Source of the DNA: Gemmatimonadota bacterium
GTDB taxonomy: Bacteria > Gemmatimonadota > Gemmatimonadetes > Longimicrobiales > Gaopeijiaceae
Assembly: GCA_029879725.1 (NCBI GenBank)
Contig: JAOUPR010000032.1
Coordinates: 1 to 37,876, forward strand
Reading direction: 5' to 3'
Length of the DNA: 37,876 bases
Below, piece after piece: positions 17,563 to 25,955 of the stretch. The notes under the pieces are model-generated. The model ran no database searches and was not told the origin of the DNA. It was given only the letters and a program-made list of their open reading frames with translations. Both the position numbers and the translations under genes were made by a program. Numbering within the stretch: position 1 is the first letter of the stretch; each line of letters begins with the position of its first letter.

Positions 17563-18333
17563 ATGCCGACTCCCGTCCCGCCGCACAGGTCCGTCGCCCG
17601 CTCCGCAGGCGAATGGATCTTCCGTCGGCGTGGGTACCTCCCCCTGGCCCTGGGCGGCGTCCTGGCATGGGTCGTACACCACGACCCCCTCCCGTCCGGC
17701 TCCCCGGGATGTCTCCCGGGTTGGCGGCTCGCCGGGGGAGCGCTGGGAACCGCCGGAATCCTCCTCAGGGGGTGGGTGCTGGGAACGGTGCCTCCCGGGA
17801 CTTCCGGCCGTACGACACGGTTCTTCCGCGCCGCTTCCCTCAACACCACGGCGGCCTATTCGCTGGTGCGTCACCCTCTCTATCTGGCGAACGGGTTGCT
17901 TTGGGTGGGGGCCTCAGCGTTCACGGCCTCCACCGCGGTGATCTCGGCCACCGCGGTGGCCTGGTGGGCCTACCACCGGATCATCCTGGTGGCTGAGGAG
18001 GCGTTCCTGGAAGAGCGCTTCGGCGATGCCTTCCAGGTGTGGAAGCGACGGACTCCCCGACTCTTCCCGCGCCCGGGAAGCTGGGTCCCTTCGTCCCAGG
18101 AGTTCCGGTTCGGTGCCGCCCTCGACCGGGACCATCCCGCCTTCATGGCTCTTCTCACCACCATCACGGTGCTGGAATCCGTTCGGGAACACGCCCTTTC
18201 CGGCGCCCTGCTCCCGGATGTCCCGTGGAGGGTGGGGTTCGTGGCGGGACTCGCCCTCTACCTGGCCGTCACCGTCCGACGCCGGCTCACCCGAGAGCCC
18301 GCGAGCGCACCTCCGACGCCACCTGGTCGATGA
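17563..18333 (+). CDS. Membrane isoprenylcysteine/phospholipid methyltransferase-family protein
   Basis: Integral membrane SAM-dependent methyltransferase of the ICMT/PEMT-like fold. The 256-residue product has hydrophobic segments near residues 24-39, 56-76, 107-145 and 195-245. The family signature lies in the second half: LVRHPLYLANGLLW (RHP at 103-105), then VAEEAFLEERFGDAFQVW and KRRTPRLFPRP, which form the SAM/headgroup site. The substrate is unknown; bacterial members act on lipids, lipid A phosphate or small molecules. No good Shine-Dalgarno precedes ATG 17563, so the start could lie slightly elsewhere. It is the only plus-strand gene between thrS and infC. Its 3' end overlaps thrS by 47 bases tail to tail. 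Confidence 0.82.
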   Translation: MPTPVPPHRSVARSAGEWIFRRRGYLPLALGGVLAWVVHHDPLPSGSPGCLPGWRLAGGALGTAGILLRGWVLGTVPPGTSGRTTRFFRAASLNTTAAYSLVRHPLYLANGLLWVGASAFTASTAVISATAVAWWAYHRIILVAEEAFLEERFGDAFQVWKRRTPRLFPRPGSWVPSSQEFRFGAALDRDHPAFMALLTTITVLESVREHALSGALLPDVPWRVGFVAGLALYLAVTVRRRLTREPASAPPTPPGR

Positions 18334-20209
18334 AGGCCTGGCGGTCCATGACCTCCTGCTTGCGGCCTGCGCCCCTGCGCCGTACCGCCACGGTACCGTT
18401 CTCGGCTTCGCGCTCCCCGACCACGCCCATGTAGGGGATCTTGAGGGTCTCGGCCTCGCGAATGCGGTAGTTCAACGTCTCCCGCGCCTGGAGATGCGCG
18501 CGCACCCCCGCGGCCTCCAGCCTCTCGACCAGGTCGGCGGCGCTCTCCTCCCACTGCTCCGAAATGGGGAGGACGCGCACCTGCTCGGGTGCCAACCAGG
18601 TGGGGAACGCGCCGGCGTAGTGCTCGATCAGCCCGCCCACGAAGCGCTCCATGGAGCCCACGAGGACACGATGGAGCATCACCGGCCGGTGGTTCTGGTT
18701 GTCCTCCGCGACATACTCGAGCTCGAACCGCTCCGGAAGATTGAAGTCGAGCTGAACCGTGGGGCCCTGCCACTTCCTACCGATGGCGTCGATGAGCTTG
18801 AAGTCGAGCTTCGGCCCGTAGAACGCGCCTCCCCCCTCGTCGATCTCGAACTCCACGCCGCGCCCGTTGAGCGTGTCGGACAGAACCGCCTCGGCCCTCG
18901 ACCACTCCTCGTCGGAGCCCAGGGCCTTTTCGGGCTTGGTGGCCAGCTCCACGGTGTAGGGGTACCCGAACGCGCGGAGCATCTCGTCCACGAGGTCCAG
19001 GAGCCGCTCGATCTCGTTGGGGACCTGGTCCGGGGTGCAGAAGACGTGGGCGTCGTCCTGGGTGAACCCGCGGACCCTCAACATCCCATGGAGCACCCCA
19101 CTGCGCTCGTATCGGTAGACCGTGCCGAACTCCGCCATCCGGATGGGAAGATCCCGGTATGAACGCTGCCTGCTCTGATACACCGCGATGTGCCCCGGGC
19201 AGTTCATCGGCTTGGGCCGGTACCGGGCGCCCTCCACCTCCATGGCCCCGAACATGTTCTCGGCGAAATTGGCCAGGTGACCACTGATCTCGAAAAGGCG
19301 CTCGCTCATCACGTGGGGCGTGTACACCAGCTCGTACCCGTGGCGCATGATCAGTTCACGCTCGAAGTTCTCGATCTCCATCCGCACCAGAGCGCCCCGG
19401 GGGTGCCAGAGGATGAGCCCCGGACCCACCCGCTCGTCGGTGCTGAAGAGGTCCAGCTCCCGCCCGAGCCGGCGATGGTCGCGCTTCTTGGCCTCCTCGA
19501 GGCGATGAAGGTGTTCGGCGAGATCGTCCTTCTTGAAGAAGGCCGTACCGTAGATGCGTTGGAGCATCTGCCGCTTCTCGTCTCCCCGCCAGTACGCACC
19601 CGCCCCGCTGAGAAGCTTGAAATGCTTCAGCCGTCCGGTGCTGGGCACGTGCGGCCCCCGACAGAGGTCCAGGAAGGGGCCGTCTTCGTAGACCGTGATC
19701 ACCTCGTCGTCGCTGAACTCCTCGAGACGTTCGAGCTTGAGCGGGTCGTCCTGGAAGAGGCCTCGCGCTTCCTCCTTGCTCACACGCCGACGAAGGAACG
19801 GGTGATCGGCCGCGATCACCTCCTCCATCTTCTTCTCGAACACCGCCAGGTCTTCCGGAGTGAAGGGCTCGTCCACGTCGAAGTCGTAGTAGAACCCTTC
19901 GTCGATGGCGGGACCGAACCCGATCCCCGCGCCGGGCCGCAATTCGCGGACCGCGGTGGCCAGGATGTGCGCCGCCGAGTGTCGCAGCACGGCCAGAGCC
20001 TCCGCGTCGCGGTCGGTGAGGATCCGGATGGCCGCATCCTCGTGGAGGGGATGCATGAGGTCCACGGTCTCTCCCGCGATCACGGCCGCCACGGCCGCCT
20101 TGGCCAGCCCGGGCCCGATGCGGGCCGCGACCTCGCCCGGCGTGGAGCCGGCGGGAAGTTCGAGTACGTCGCCGTTGGGGAGCGTGATTCGGATCTGATC
20201 GCTGGACAT
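18287..20209 (-). CDS. thrS: Threonine-tRNA ligase
   Basis: Charges tRNA-Thr and edits mis-attached serine. The product is 640 residues from ATG 20209, which gives the usual N-terminal TGS domain (residues 4-65). The editing domain follows, with its HSAAH motif (77-81) and GPAIDEGFYYDF. The class II core contains LCRGPHVPSTG, the zinc-site segment MNCPGHIAVYQ and YRYERSGVLHGMLRVRGF. The C-terminal anticodon-binding domain starts around VRVLPISEQWEE. The frame is open 80 codons further upstream, but that part is not conserved in type. A thrS-infC-rpmI-rplT-pheST series is classical; here an opposed methyltransferase gene separates thrS from infC. Confidence 0.97.
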   Translation of the reverse strand: MSSDQIRITLPNGDVLELPAGSTPGEVAARIGPGLAKAAVAAVIAGETVDLMHPLHEDAAIRILTDRDAEALAVLRHSAAHILATAVRELRPGAGIGFGPAIDEGFYYDFDVDEPFTPEDLAVFEKKMEEVIAADHPFLRRRVSKEEARGLFQDDPLKLERLEEFSDDEVITVYEDGPFLDLCRGPHVPSTGRLKHFKLLSGAGAYWRGDEKRQMLQRIYGTAFFKKDDLAEHLHRLEEAKKRDHRRLGRELDLFSTDERVGPGLILWHPRGALVRMEIENFERELIMRHGYELVYTPHVMSERLFEISGHLANFAENMFGAMEVEGARYRPKPMNCPGHIAVYQSRQRSYRDLPIRMAEFGTVYRYERSGVLHGMLRVRGFTQDDAHVFCTPDQVPNEIERLLDLVDEMLRAFGYPYTVELATKPEKALGSDEEWSRAEAVLSDTLNGRGVEFEIDEGGGAFYGPKLDFKLIDAIGRKWQGPTVQLDFNLPERFELEYVAEDNQNHRPVMLHRVLVGSMERFVGGLIEHYAGAFPTWLAPEQVRVLPISEQWEESAADLVERLEAAGVRAHLQARETLNYRIREAETLKIPYMGVVGEREAENGTVAVRRRGAGRKQEVMDRQAFIDQVASEVRSRALG

Positions 20210-20368
20210 GACGTGCTGCGGGTTGATGGACCTGCGGTGGTCGTCTGGAGTCGTCGAACACAAGGTAACCGGGCATGGGAGGGAGGATAAGGGGCGTCCG
20301 GGGCCCGGGGTGCGCGGAGAACGCCCCCATCCAGGCACGTTCCTTGCGACGGCCAGGGCGTGATGATA

Positions 20369-20387
20369 CGCTCCCGCGCTGGGAGCG
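20369..20387. repeat. Inverted repeat in the thrS / GGDEF-EAL divergent gap
   Basis: A perfect 7-bp inverted repeat (CGCTCCC ... GGGAGCG) with a five-base spacer lies in the 242-base divergent region, 160 bases before thrS and 65 before the GGDEF-EAL gene. It could be a regulator site or a small hairpin. In such GC-rich DNA a 7-bp match may also be chance. I saw no convincing promoter pair elsewhere in this gap. Confidence 0.3.
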
Positions 20388-20451
20388 GGCGGCCGCATCG
20401 TGGACCGACACCACTTCAAACGGACCGGAGACACGGGGATACACTGCAATC

Positions 20452-22896
20452 ATGCGTGAAGCGGACTCCCTTTCCTTCCTCGAGGCAGCGCTGGACGCCA
20501 CGGCCGACGGGATTCTGGTGGTGGACGTGTTCGGCCAGATTGTGCGCTACAACCGGCGTTTTGCCCGGATGTGGGGGATCTCGCCGGCCACGCTCAGCCA
20601 CGGGGACGACAACGAGGCGTTGAAGGTCGCCACCAGCAAGGTGAGGGATCCGGACACCTTCACGGCGAAGGTCCGTGAGCTGTACGACCACCCCACACGC
20701 AAGAGCCTGGATACCATCGAGCTGACCGACGGGAGGGTGTTCGAGCGGTATTCCCGTCCCTACCTCCTCGACAACGCCATAGCCGGGCGGGTGTGGAGCT
20801 TCCGGGACGTGACCCAGCAGACGCGGGCCCGGGCCGCCCTCAAGGAGAGCGAGGAGCGGTACCGCAGACTGTTCGAAGACTCGCGCCAGCCCATCTACCT
20901 GACCAGCCGCGACGGGTACTTCCTCGCGGCCAACCCCGCCGCCCTCGCCCTCTTCAATTTCACCGAAGAGGAGATGACCTCGCACAATGCTCAGGACTTC
21001 TACGTGGATCCGGCGGCGCGCGAGAGCTTTCGCAAGGAGGTGGAGCGCAGTGGTTCGGTGCTCGACTATCCCGTTCGGTTGAAGGATACGCAGGGTGCGG
21101 AGATGGAGTGCCTCCTGTCCAGCTCCGTCTGGCTCGGAGAGTCGGGCGAGATCCTGGGATACCAGGGGATCATCGACAACATCACGGAAAAGGAGCGCGC
21201 CGAGCTGGCCGTGAGGGAAAGTGAGCAGAAATTCCGTTCACTCATCGAGCATGCCAGCGACACGATCACCTTGATCGACGGTGAGGGGATCATCCTCTAT
21301 GAAAGCCCGTCGGTCCACAGAGTGCTCGGCTACCACCCGGAAGAGCTGGTGGGCCGCCGGATCTTCGACTACCTCCATCCGTCGGATCTCTCGCAGGCGT
21401 TCAACGACTTCCGCTCCATCATGTCTGCCCCCGACAACACCGCGCGCACGGAGGTGCGCTTCCGGCACAGGGACGGGTACTGGCGAGCGCTGGAGGCCGT
21501 GGCCCGAAACCTCCTGCACGACCCCTCGGTCAAGGGAATCGTCATCAACGCGCGTGACGTGACGGAAAGGAAGGAAGCCGAGGCCCGTCTCGTGCACGAC
21601 GCCCTCCATGACAAGCTCACCAAGCTCCCCAACCGTGCGCTCCTCATGGATCGCCTCGGGCTTTCGCTGAAGCGCGCTACCCGGGAGCCCCATACCCCGT
21701 TTGCGGTGCTCTTCCTGGACTTCGATCGGTTCAAGGTGGTGAACGACTCGCTGGGCCACATGGTGGGAGACCAGCTGCTCATGGCGGTGGCCCGCTGTCT
21801 CCAGGACAACCTCCGCCCGGGCGACACGGTGGCCCGGCTCGGTGGGGACGAGTTCACCATGCTCCTCGAGGACGCCAATCGTGACGTGGCCGTGGGCGTT
21901 GCCCAGCGGGTTCAGGAAGCACTCAACGAGCCGTTCCTGATCGGCGAGCACGAGGTGTTCATGTCGGCCAGCATCGGAATCGCCATGAGTTCCTCCGTCT
22001 ACCGTCACCCCGAGGAGATCCTGCGGGACGCCGACCTGGCCATGTACAAGGCGAAGGAGAAGGGCCGGGGTCTGCACGAGGTGTTCCACACCGGGATGCA
22101 CCACGAGGCCGTGAGCATCCTCCGGCTGGAGACGGACCTGCGGCATGCCCTGGACCGTCGGGAGTTCGAGCTCTTCTATCAACCCATCGTCTGGTTGAAC
22201 GACGGTTCCCTCTACGCCTTCGAGGCGCTCCTGCGCTGGAATCATCCGGAGCGTGGGTTCCTGCACCCCGTGGAGTTCCTCCAGACCGCGGAGGACACGG
22301 ACCTGATCATCCCCATCGGGTGGTGGGTCATGGAGGAGGTCGCTCGCACCGTGGCCGAATGGACGCGGGATCCCGCGGTGGGCCGCCCCATCCCCGTGCA
22401 GGTCAACGTGGCCAGCCGGCAGTTCTCCAGCCCCGACATCGTGGCCCGGGTGAAGGATACCCTCCAGAACGCGGGGGCGCCCGGGAACCTCCTCCATCTG
22501 GAGCTCACCGAGAGCAGCATGATGGAGAACGCGGAAAGCACGGTGGGGACGCTTCGCGAGTTGAAGTCGCTGGACGTCGGCCTCTCCATCGACGACTTCG
22601 GGACAGGATACTCCTCACTGAGCTACCTCCACCGCTTCCCCACCGACAGCGTGAAGATCGACCGATCCTTCGTGGCGCGGGTCAACGACTCTCCGCGGGA
22701 CCGTGGGCTCATCCGGACCATCGTGGACCTCGGCCACGACCTCGGAATGCGGGTCGTGGCCGAAGGGGTGGAGTCGAGCAAACAGGCGGAAGCCCTGAGT
22801 GAACTCCACTGCGAGTGCGCCCAGGGGTACTTCTACTCCGCCCCCGTCTCCCGGGACGAAGCCACGGAATACCTGCGCCGGGGCCGGACCTGGTAG
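20452..22896 (+). CDS. PAS-PAS-PAS-GGDEF-EAL cyclic-di-GMP turnover protein
   Basis: An 814-residue cytoplasmic sensor for making and/or degrading cyclic di-GMP; no membrane helix is seen. Three PAS domains occupy roughly residues 8-125, 134-255 and 259-375, each ending in a PAC-like stretch before the next. The GGDEF domain (~378-545) has an intact GGDEF at 464-468 and an RxxD inhibitory site at 455-458 (RPGD) five residues before it, so feedback inhibition is possible. The EAL domain (~560-805) has EAL at 591-593 with LLRW, DDFGTGYSSLSYL, KIDRSFV and AEGVES, so it should be catalytic. I start at ATG 20452, where the first PAS begins; the open frame upstream is not protein-like. It converges on exbD, 8 bases away. 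Confidence 0.93.
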   Translation: MREADSLSFLEAALDATADGILVVDVFGQIVRYNRRFARMWGISPATLSHGDDNEALKVATSKVRDPDTFTAKVRELYDHPTRKSLDTIELTDGRVFERYSRPYLLDNAIAGRVWSFRDVTQQTRARAALKESEERYRRLFEDSRQPIYLTSRDGYFLAANPAALALFNFTEEEMTSHNAQDFYVDPAARESFRKEVERSGSVLDYPVRLKDTQGAEMECLLSSSVWLGESGEILGYQGIIDNITEKERAELAVRESEQKFRSLIEHASDTITLIDGEGIILYESPSVHRVLGYHPEELVGRRIFDYLHPSDLSQAFNDFRSIMSAPDNTARTEVRFRHRDGYWRALEAVARNLLHDPSVKGIVINARDVTERKEAEARLVHDALHDKLTKLPNRALLMDRLGLSLKRATREPHTPFAVLFLDFDRFKVVNDSLGHMVGDQLLMAVARCLQDNLRPGDTVARLGGDEFTMLLEDANRDVAVGVAQRVQEALNEPFLIGEHEVFMSASIGIAMSSSVYRHPEEILRDADLAMYKAKEKGRGLHEVFHTGMHHEAVSILRLETDLRHALDRREFELFYQPIVWLNDGSLYAFEALLRWNHPERGFLHPVEFLQTAEDTDLIIPIGWWVMEEVARTVAEWTRDPAVGRPIPVQVNVASRQFSSPDIVARVKDTLQNAGAPGNLLHLELTESSMMENAESTVGTLRELKSLDVGLSIDDFGTGYSSLSYLHRFPTDSVKIDRSFVARVNDSPRDRGLIRTIVDLGHDLGMRVVAEGVESSKQAEALSELHCECAQGYFYSAPVSRDEATEYLRRGRTW

Positions 22897-22904
22897 GCGC
22901 TCCG

Positions 22905-23324
22905 CTATCGCTCGATCACCTGGAGTGACACCCGCCGAGCCCCGGCGGAGTGGAGGGCATCCAGGACGTCCACCATGCGCCGGTAGGGGGCGTTCGGATC
23001 CGTCTTCACCGCGGCGATGAGGCGTGGGTTTTCCACCACCTCCATCCTCCAGAGATCCTCCACTGCGGCGGCGGCCATCCGTACGCTCTTGTCGCTGTCG
23101 CCCCGGCGGACTTCCACGACCCCGTCCGACTGGATCAGGAGATGCAGCACGTTGCGGGCCGGCACGGGCGCCTCCACGGGAGTCGGAAGCACGAGAGCGA
23201 GTCCGCGGTCCTTGGGAAAGACGGTGGTGACCAGGAAGAACACCAGAAGGAGGAAGGCGATGTCCGCCACCGAAGAGGTGGGGATCTCTCCGGATACTCT
23301 GGTCCTGCGATCCAGGATGGCCAT
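22905..23324 (-). CDS. ExbD/TolR-family biopolymer transport protein
   Basis: Proton-motive-force coupling protein of the ExbD/TolR type, with one inner-membrane helix and a periplasmic domain. The 139-residue product has a short cytoplasmic N-terminus, then SVADIAFLLLVFFLVTTVF with the essential-type Asp entering the membrane helix. The periplasmic part ends AAVKTDPNAPYRRMVDVLDALHSAGARRVSLQV, which matches the family ending. The ATG at 23324 has GGGAG a few bases upstream. The upstream neighbour is a polytopic membrane protein rather than a clear ExbB, so the partner is uncertain; it might be supplied elsewhere in the genome. Confidence 0.88.
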   Translation of the reverse strand: MAILDRRTRVSGEIPTSSVADIAFLLLVFFLVTTVFPKDRGLALVLPTPVEAPVPARNVLHLLIQSDGVVEVRRGDSDKSVRMAAAAVEDLWRMEVVENPRLIAAVKTDPNAPYRRMVDVLDALHSAGARRVSLQVIER

Positions 23325-23372
23325 GGGTACTCCCGTGTGGAAGGGCGTGAGGTGCCTGACCTCCAGGAGGGC

Positions 23373-23433
23373 AAGGGGCGTACCACTCCGAAAACCGCCA
23401 CCGCTCGGGCTTCCTCGAGGGCCTACGCCCCTT
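23373..23433 (-). repeat. 10-bp inverted repeat between the membrane gene and exbD
   Basis: AAGGGGCGTA (23373-23382) and TACGCCCCTT (23424-23433) are perfect complements 41 bases apart. The second arm covers the stop codon of the upstream membrane gene, and the loop contains a further CCTCGAGG palindrome. The transcript could fold here and set the relative expression of the two genes. No U-run follows, so it is not a standard terminator. Confidence 0.4.
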
Positions 23434-24082
23434 CCGTGGCCACTTCCTCCCCGAGATCGTCCCCTCCCGAGGACAGCATGGGGGCATCGCCCGACGGCGG
23501 CATGGTCGCACTCGGCGCGGCGGCTCGAAGTCGGATCCGCTCGTTCACGCCGTCCACCTCCCTCCTGGCCAGGTACCGGCGGACCACCTGCACGAAGGGG
23601 AGAAGCACGGCGGACAGACCCACGGAGGCGAGGGCGACACTCCCCTCCACGACCCCGAAGCCCAGGAACCCGACGGAGGCGAGAGCCGGAATCCATGGGG
23701 AAATCAGTCCAGCGCCATTCCGCGGCGATGGCCGGGTGAGGGCGTCCACCCGGTCGTGCAGGTGGAGGAGGCCGGCTCCCGGGAACTCCGCGTCCAGCCT
23801 GCTCGCCTCGATCTGCAGGCTCCGACTCCTCCCTGCCGCCACGCGCCGGACGTCCCACGCGGCCACGCCCAACGCCAGACCGCTCCCGCCGGCCACGAGC
23901 GCGGCGAGGGAGAGCGCGCCCGAGGGGAGGAGGAATGCCGCCGTGGCGGTCCCGGCCAGAAGCGTGAGGAACCGGACCGCGGGGCCCAGAAGTTCCCGGA
24001 ACGACCCCCGCGCCATCTCGATGACGCCCGCTCCCACCAGCGTCAGGCACACGAGGAGTACCGGAAAGAAGGCCTCCGTCAC
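23423..24082 (-). CDS. Polytopic membrane protein of unknown function next to exbD
   Basis: A 219-residue protein with hydrophobic segments near residues 6-22, 36-75 (two helices) and 125-165 (two helices). A soluble loop rich in Arg, Asp and Leu lies around 77-120. A charged C-terminus ends in an acidic Gly/Ser-rich tail. I recognise no family. Membrane layout and the following exbD suggest an ExbB/MotA-like partner, but the usual GLLGTV-type motif is not visible, so this is only a possibility. The GTG start at 24082 shares bases with the stop of the preceding small gene (GTGA), which indicates coupling. Confidence 0.65.
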   Translation of the reverse strand: MTEAFFPVLLVCLTLVGAGVIEMARGSFRELLGPAVRFLTLLAGTATAAFLLPSGALSLAALVAGGSGLALGVAAWDVRRVAAGRSRSLQIEASRLDAEFPGAGLLHLHDRVDALTRPSPRNGAGLISPWIPALASVGFLGFGVVEGSVALASVGLSAVLLPFVQVVRRYLARREVDGVNERIRLRAAAPSATMPPSGDAPMLSSGGDDLGEEVATEGA

Positions 24083-24296
24083 CGACGCTCCTTCCCCCGG
24101 ATGAGGTAGCTCAGCATCAGGAACGCCCCCCCGAATCCCATGAAGAGGAGGATGCGCCAGATGACGTCCACCTCCGGAGCCTCGGTGAGGCGGGAGACCT
24201 CCAGGCCAGTGCCCAGTACATCACCGATACCGCCACGGATCGTTCGAGTGCAGCGACTCGATGCTCGAGTGATTCGTTGTCCCGCGCTTCCGCCAT
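24079..24296 (-). pseudogene. Small membrane gene interrupted by an apparent frameshift
   Basis: Two frames join to make one plausible protein. The first begins at ATG 24296 (MAEARDNESLEHRVAALERS), a typical short coiled-coil head. The second, from about 24240, reads GGIGDVLGTGLEVSRL, then a membrane helix around WRILLFMGFGGAFLMLSYLI, ending GKERR. They differ by one base near 24235-24245. The second frame ends in a stop overlapping the start of the next gene (GTGA), which argues that it is normally translated. A true frameshift, a sequencing error or a programmed shift are all possible. Product function is unknown; it probably belongs with the downstream membrane gene. Confidence 0.5.
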
Positions 24297-24463
24297 GCCC
24301 ACCTCTCACTGTGTCGATGAGGGTGTGGAGCGACGGCGCCTGACACGTCCCGGTCCGTCTCCACGTAGGGGCTCTCGAAGCCGATGAGTTCTCCGAGCGC
24401 GCTCCGGTCCTTAGAGTAGGGGAGTCGCCCGACCGGCGCATCTATTCGACAACGAGGAATTCC

Positions 24464-24835
24464 ATGCGCAATTTCGCAACACGACTGGTGATCACGGCGC
24501 TCGCGGTGGCCGCCGCGGCCTTCCTCCTTCCCGGAATCCGCCTCACCGGAGGAGTGGGTAGCGCCCTGTTCGTGGCCCTCGTCTTCGGAATCGTGAACGC
24601 CCTCATCCGCCCCGTGGCGATGCTGTTCTCCATCCCTCTGCTGATCCTCACCCTCGGGCTGTTCACGTTCGTGGTGAACGGCCTGATGCTCCTTCTCACC
24701 GCCAAGCTCACCTCGCACCTGGTGGTGGCGGGGCTGTGGTCCGCGATCTGGGGGAGCATCGTGATCTCACTCGTGTCCCTGGCGTTGAACCGGATCGTCA
24801 AGGAGCCCGACACCGGGATACACAGACACCGGTGA
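24464..24835 (+). CDS. PF04020-type (phage holin family 4 / YvlD-like) membrane protein
   Basis: A 123-residue protein with four hydrophobic segments (about residues 7-24, 32-49, 54-80 and 88-112). It has the family features VALVFGIVNALIRPV and LTLGLFTFVVNGLMLLL. Despite the holin-related name, these proteins are chromosomal and widespread with no established role; some are linked to envelope stress. GAGG precedes the ATG by about 8 bases. It is transcribed alone. Its last 69 bases overlap the end of the opposed DUF2071 gene. Confidence 0.88.
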   Translation: MRNFATRLVITALAVAAAAFLLPGIRLTGGVGSALFVALVFGIVNALIRPVAMLFSIPLLILTLGLFTFVVNGLMLLLTAKLTSHLVVAGLWSAIWGSIVISLVSLALNRIVKEPDTGIHRHR

Positions 24836-25519
24836 GCCCTCCGCCACCAGGGCGGAGTGGGGGACGGACCGCAACGGGACGGCGAGTTCGGGCCCGTAGA
24901 CCTTCTCGAGGTCGCACGCGAAGTACGGATCGCCCGCGGACCACACCCTCCACGGTGGATGGTCCACCCGGTACTCCCGGGTGGACCCATCGGGGAGGGC
25001 GGTATACCCCCAGTAGTGCTCGGTGATGAACTCCTCCACGGAACCGTCGGCGAGGGGGAGCGGCGGCCCGGAGATGGACGCGCCGACACGCTGCCATCTC
25101 CCGTCGACCCGCCACGAGTAGGCCACGGATCCACTCTCGCTCCCCACCCCGGGCGCGACGACGTGGTAGCGCATGGGCCGGGTCACGTACGGCTCGTGGT
25201 AGAGTCCCCGGGCCACAGCGGCCACCAGTCGTTTCGGGACGATCTCACGGATGAAGACGACTCCGCGCCGCCACTCCCCGGCCACCCTCCGGCGAACGTA
25301 GAAGCGGAGATTCACCTCCTCGAAATGCCGGTGGAAGGGGACCGGGATTCCCCGGATCGCCACGTTCCGGAAGAGGAAGCCGACCACGCTGACGAACGCG
25401 CTCCCATCCCATCGGTCCAACTCGGTACCCGCCGGAACTCGCTCCCGCAGGAGTTCGTCGTCGACCCGGTAGTTGAGGATGACCAGGGAACGCCACTCGG
25501 CGGTGAGGAACGGCCTCAC
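24767..25519 (-). CDS. DUF2071 (YqjF/COG3361-like) protein
   Basis: A 250-residue soluble protein recognised by its N-terminus: MRPFLTAEWRSLVILNYRVD, followed by LLRERVPAGTELDRWDG and AFVSVVGFLFRNVAIRG. Later come NLRFYVRRR, VFIREIVPKRLVA and the C-terminal VYGPEL segment. The biochemical role of the family is not established. I chose GTG 25519 because it shares bases with the DUF393 stop (GTGA). Longer reading frames upstream are the shadow of the DUF393 gene. DUF393 and DUF2071 genes are often neighbours. It converges on the PF04020-type gene with a 69-base overlap. Confidence 0.85.
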   Translation of the reverse strand: MRPFLTAEWRSLVILNYRVDDELLRERVPAGTELDRWDGSAFVSVVGFLFRNVAIRGIPVPFHRHFEEVNLRFYVRRRVAGEWRRGVVFIREIVPKRLVAAVARGLYHEPYVTRPMRYHVVAPGVGSESGSVAYSWRVDGRWQRVGASISGPPLPLADGSVEEFITEHYWGYTALPDGSTREYRVDHPPWRVWSAGDPYFACDLEKVYGPELAVPLRSVPHSALVAEGSPVSVYPGVGLLDDPVQRQGHE

Positions 25520-25935
25520 GGCGCGAGGCGGTGATTCGGGAGGCCGCAGGCCCGCGACACACCGAGGCGGTGCCGGGCGAAGGCCCGGTACCCGCCATCG
25601 AACAGACGGCGGAGCCCCGGCAGGGACGCGAAGAAGGCGACGGGCCGGGCCCACCAGATCCGCCGCATGACGTGCCGATATACGTCGGCGCCGTCCAGAC
25701 GGGTCCCGTCGGCCAGGAGGAGCCGGATGTCCTTCAACAACTCGGCGTCGTCCATCCGGACACGCTCCCGGACCCAGGGCGTCTGGAGGGAGGCGATGCG
25801 GAAGCTCCGGCGCGCCAGCGTTCGCTCCCACCGGGGTACCCACCACGAACAGAACCCGCACCCGCCGTCGTACAGAACCCATCCAGCGATGGACTCCACG
25901 TCGGCCACCGTGCTCGCCGTCGAGGGATCAGCCAC
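25516..25935 (-). CDS. DUF393 (DCC-family) thiol-disulfide oxidoreductase-like protein
   Basis: A 139-residue thioredoxin-fold protein. Near the N-terminus it has VLYDGGCGFCSWWV with a CxxC at C26 and C29, the DCC-family active site. Other family features are the central IRLLLADGTRLDGADVYRHVM and a basic C-terminus. The predicted role is thiol redox chemistry or membrane-associated thiol handling, but substrates are unknown. It starts 20 bases after the lipoprotein gene and ends in the DUF2071 start, so lipoprotein, DUF393 and DUF2071 probably form one unit. Confidence 0.86.
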   Translation of the reverse strand: MADPSTASTVADVESIAGWVLYDGGCGFCSWWVPRWERTLARRSFRIASLQTPWVRERVRMDDAELLKDIRLLLADGTRLDGADVYRHVMRRIWWARPVAFFASLPGLRRLFDGGYRAFARHRLGVSRACGLPNHRLAP

Positions 25936-25955
25936 GGTTCACCTCCTGTCCGAGT

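Noticed and set aside
24464-24835. Prophage remnant because of the holin-family protein
   Set aside because: PF04020 proteins are common chromosomal genes, and no other phage gene is nearby.
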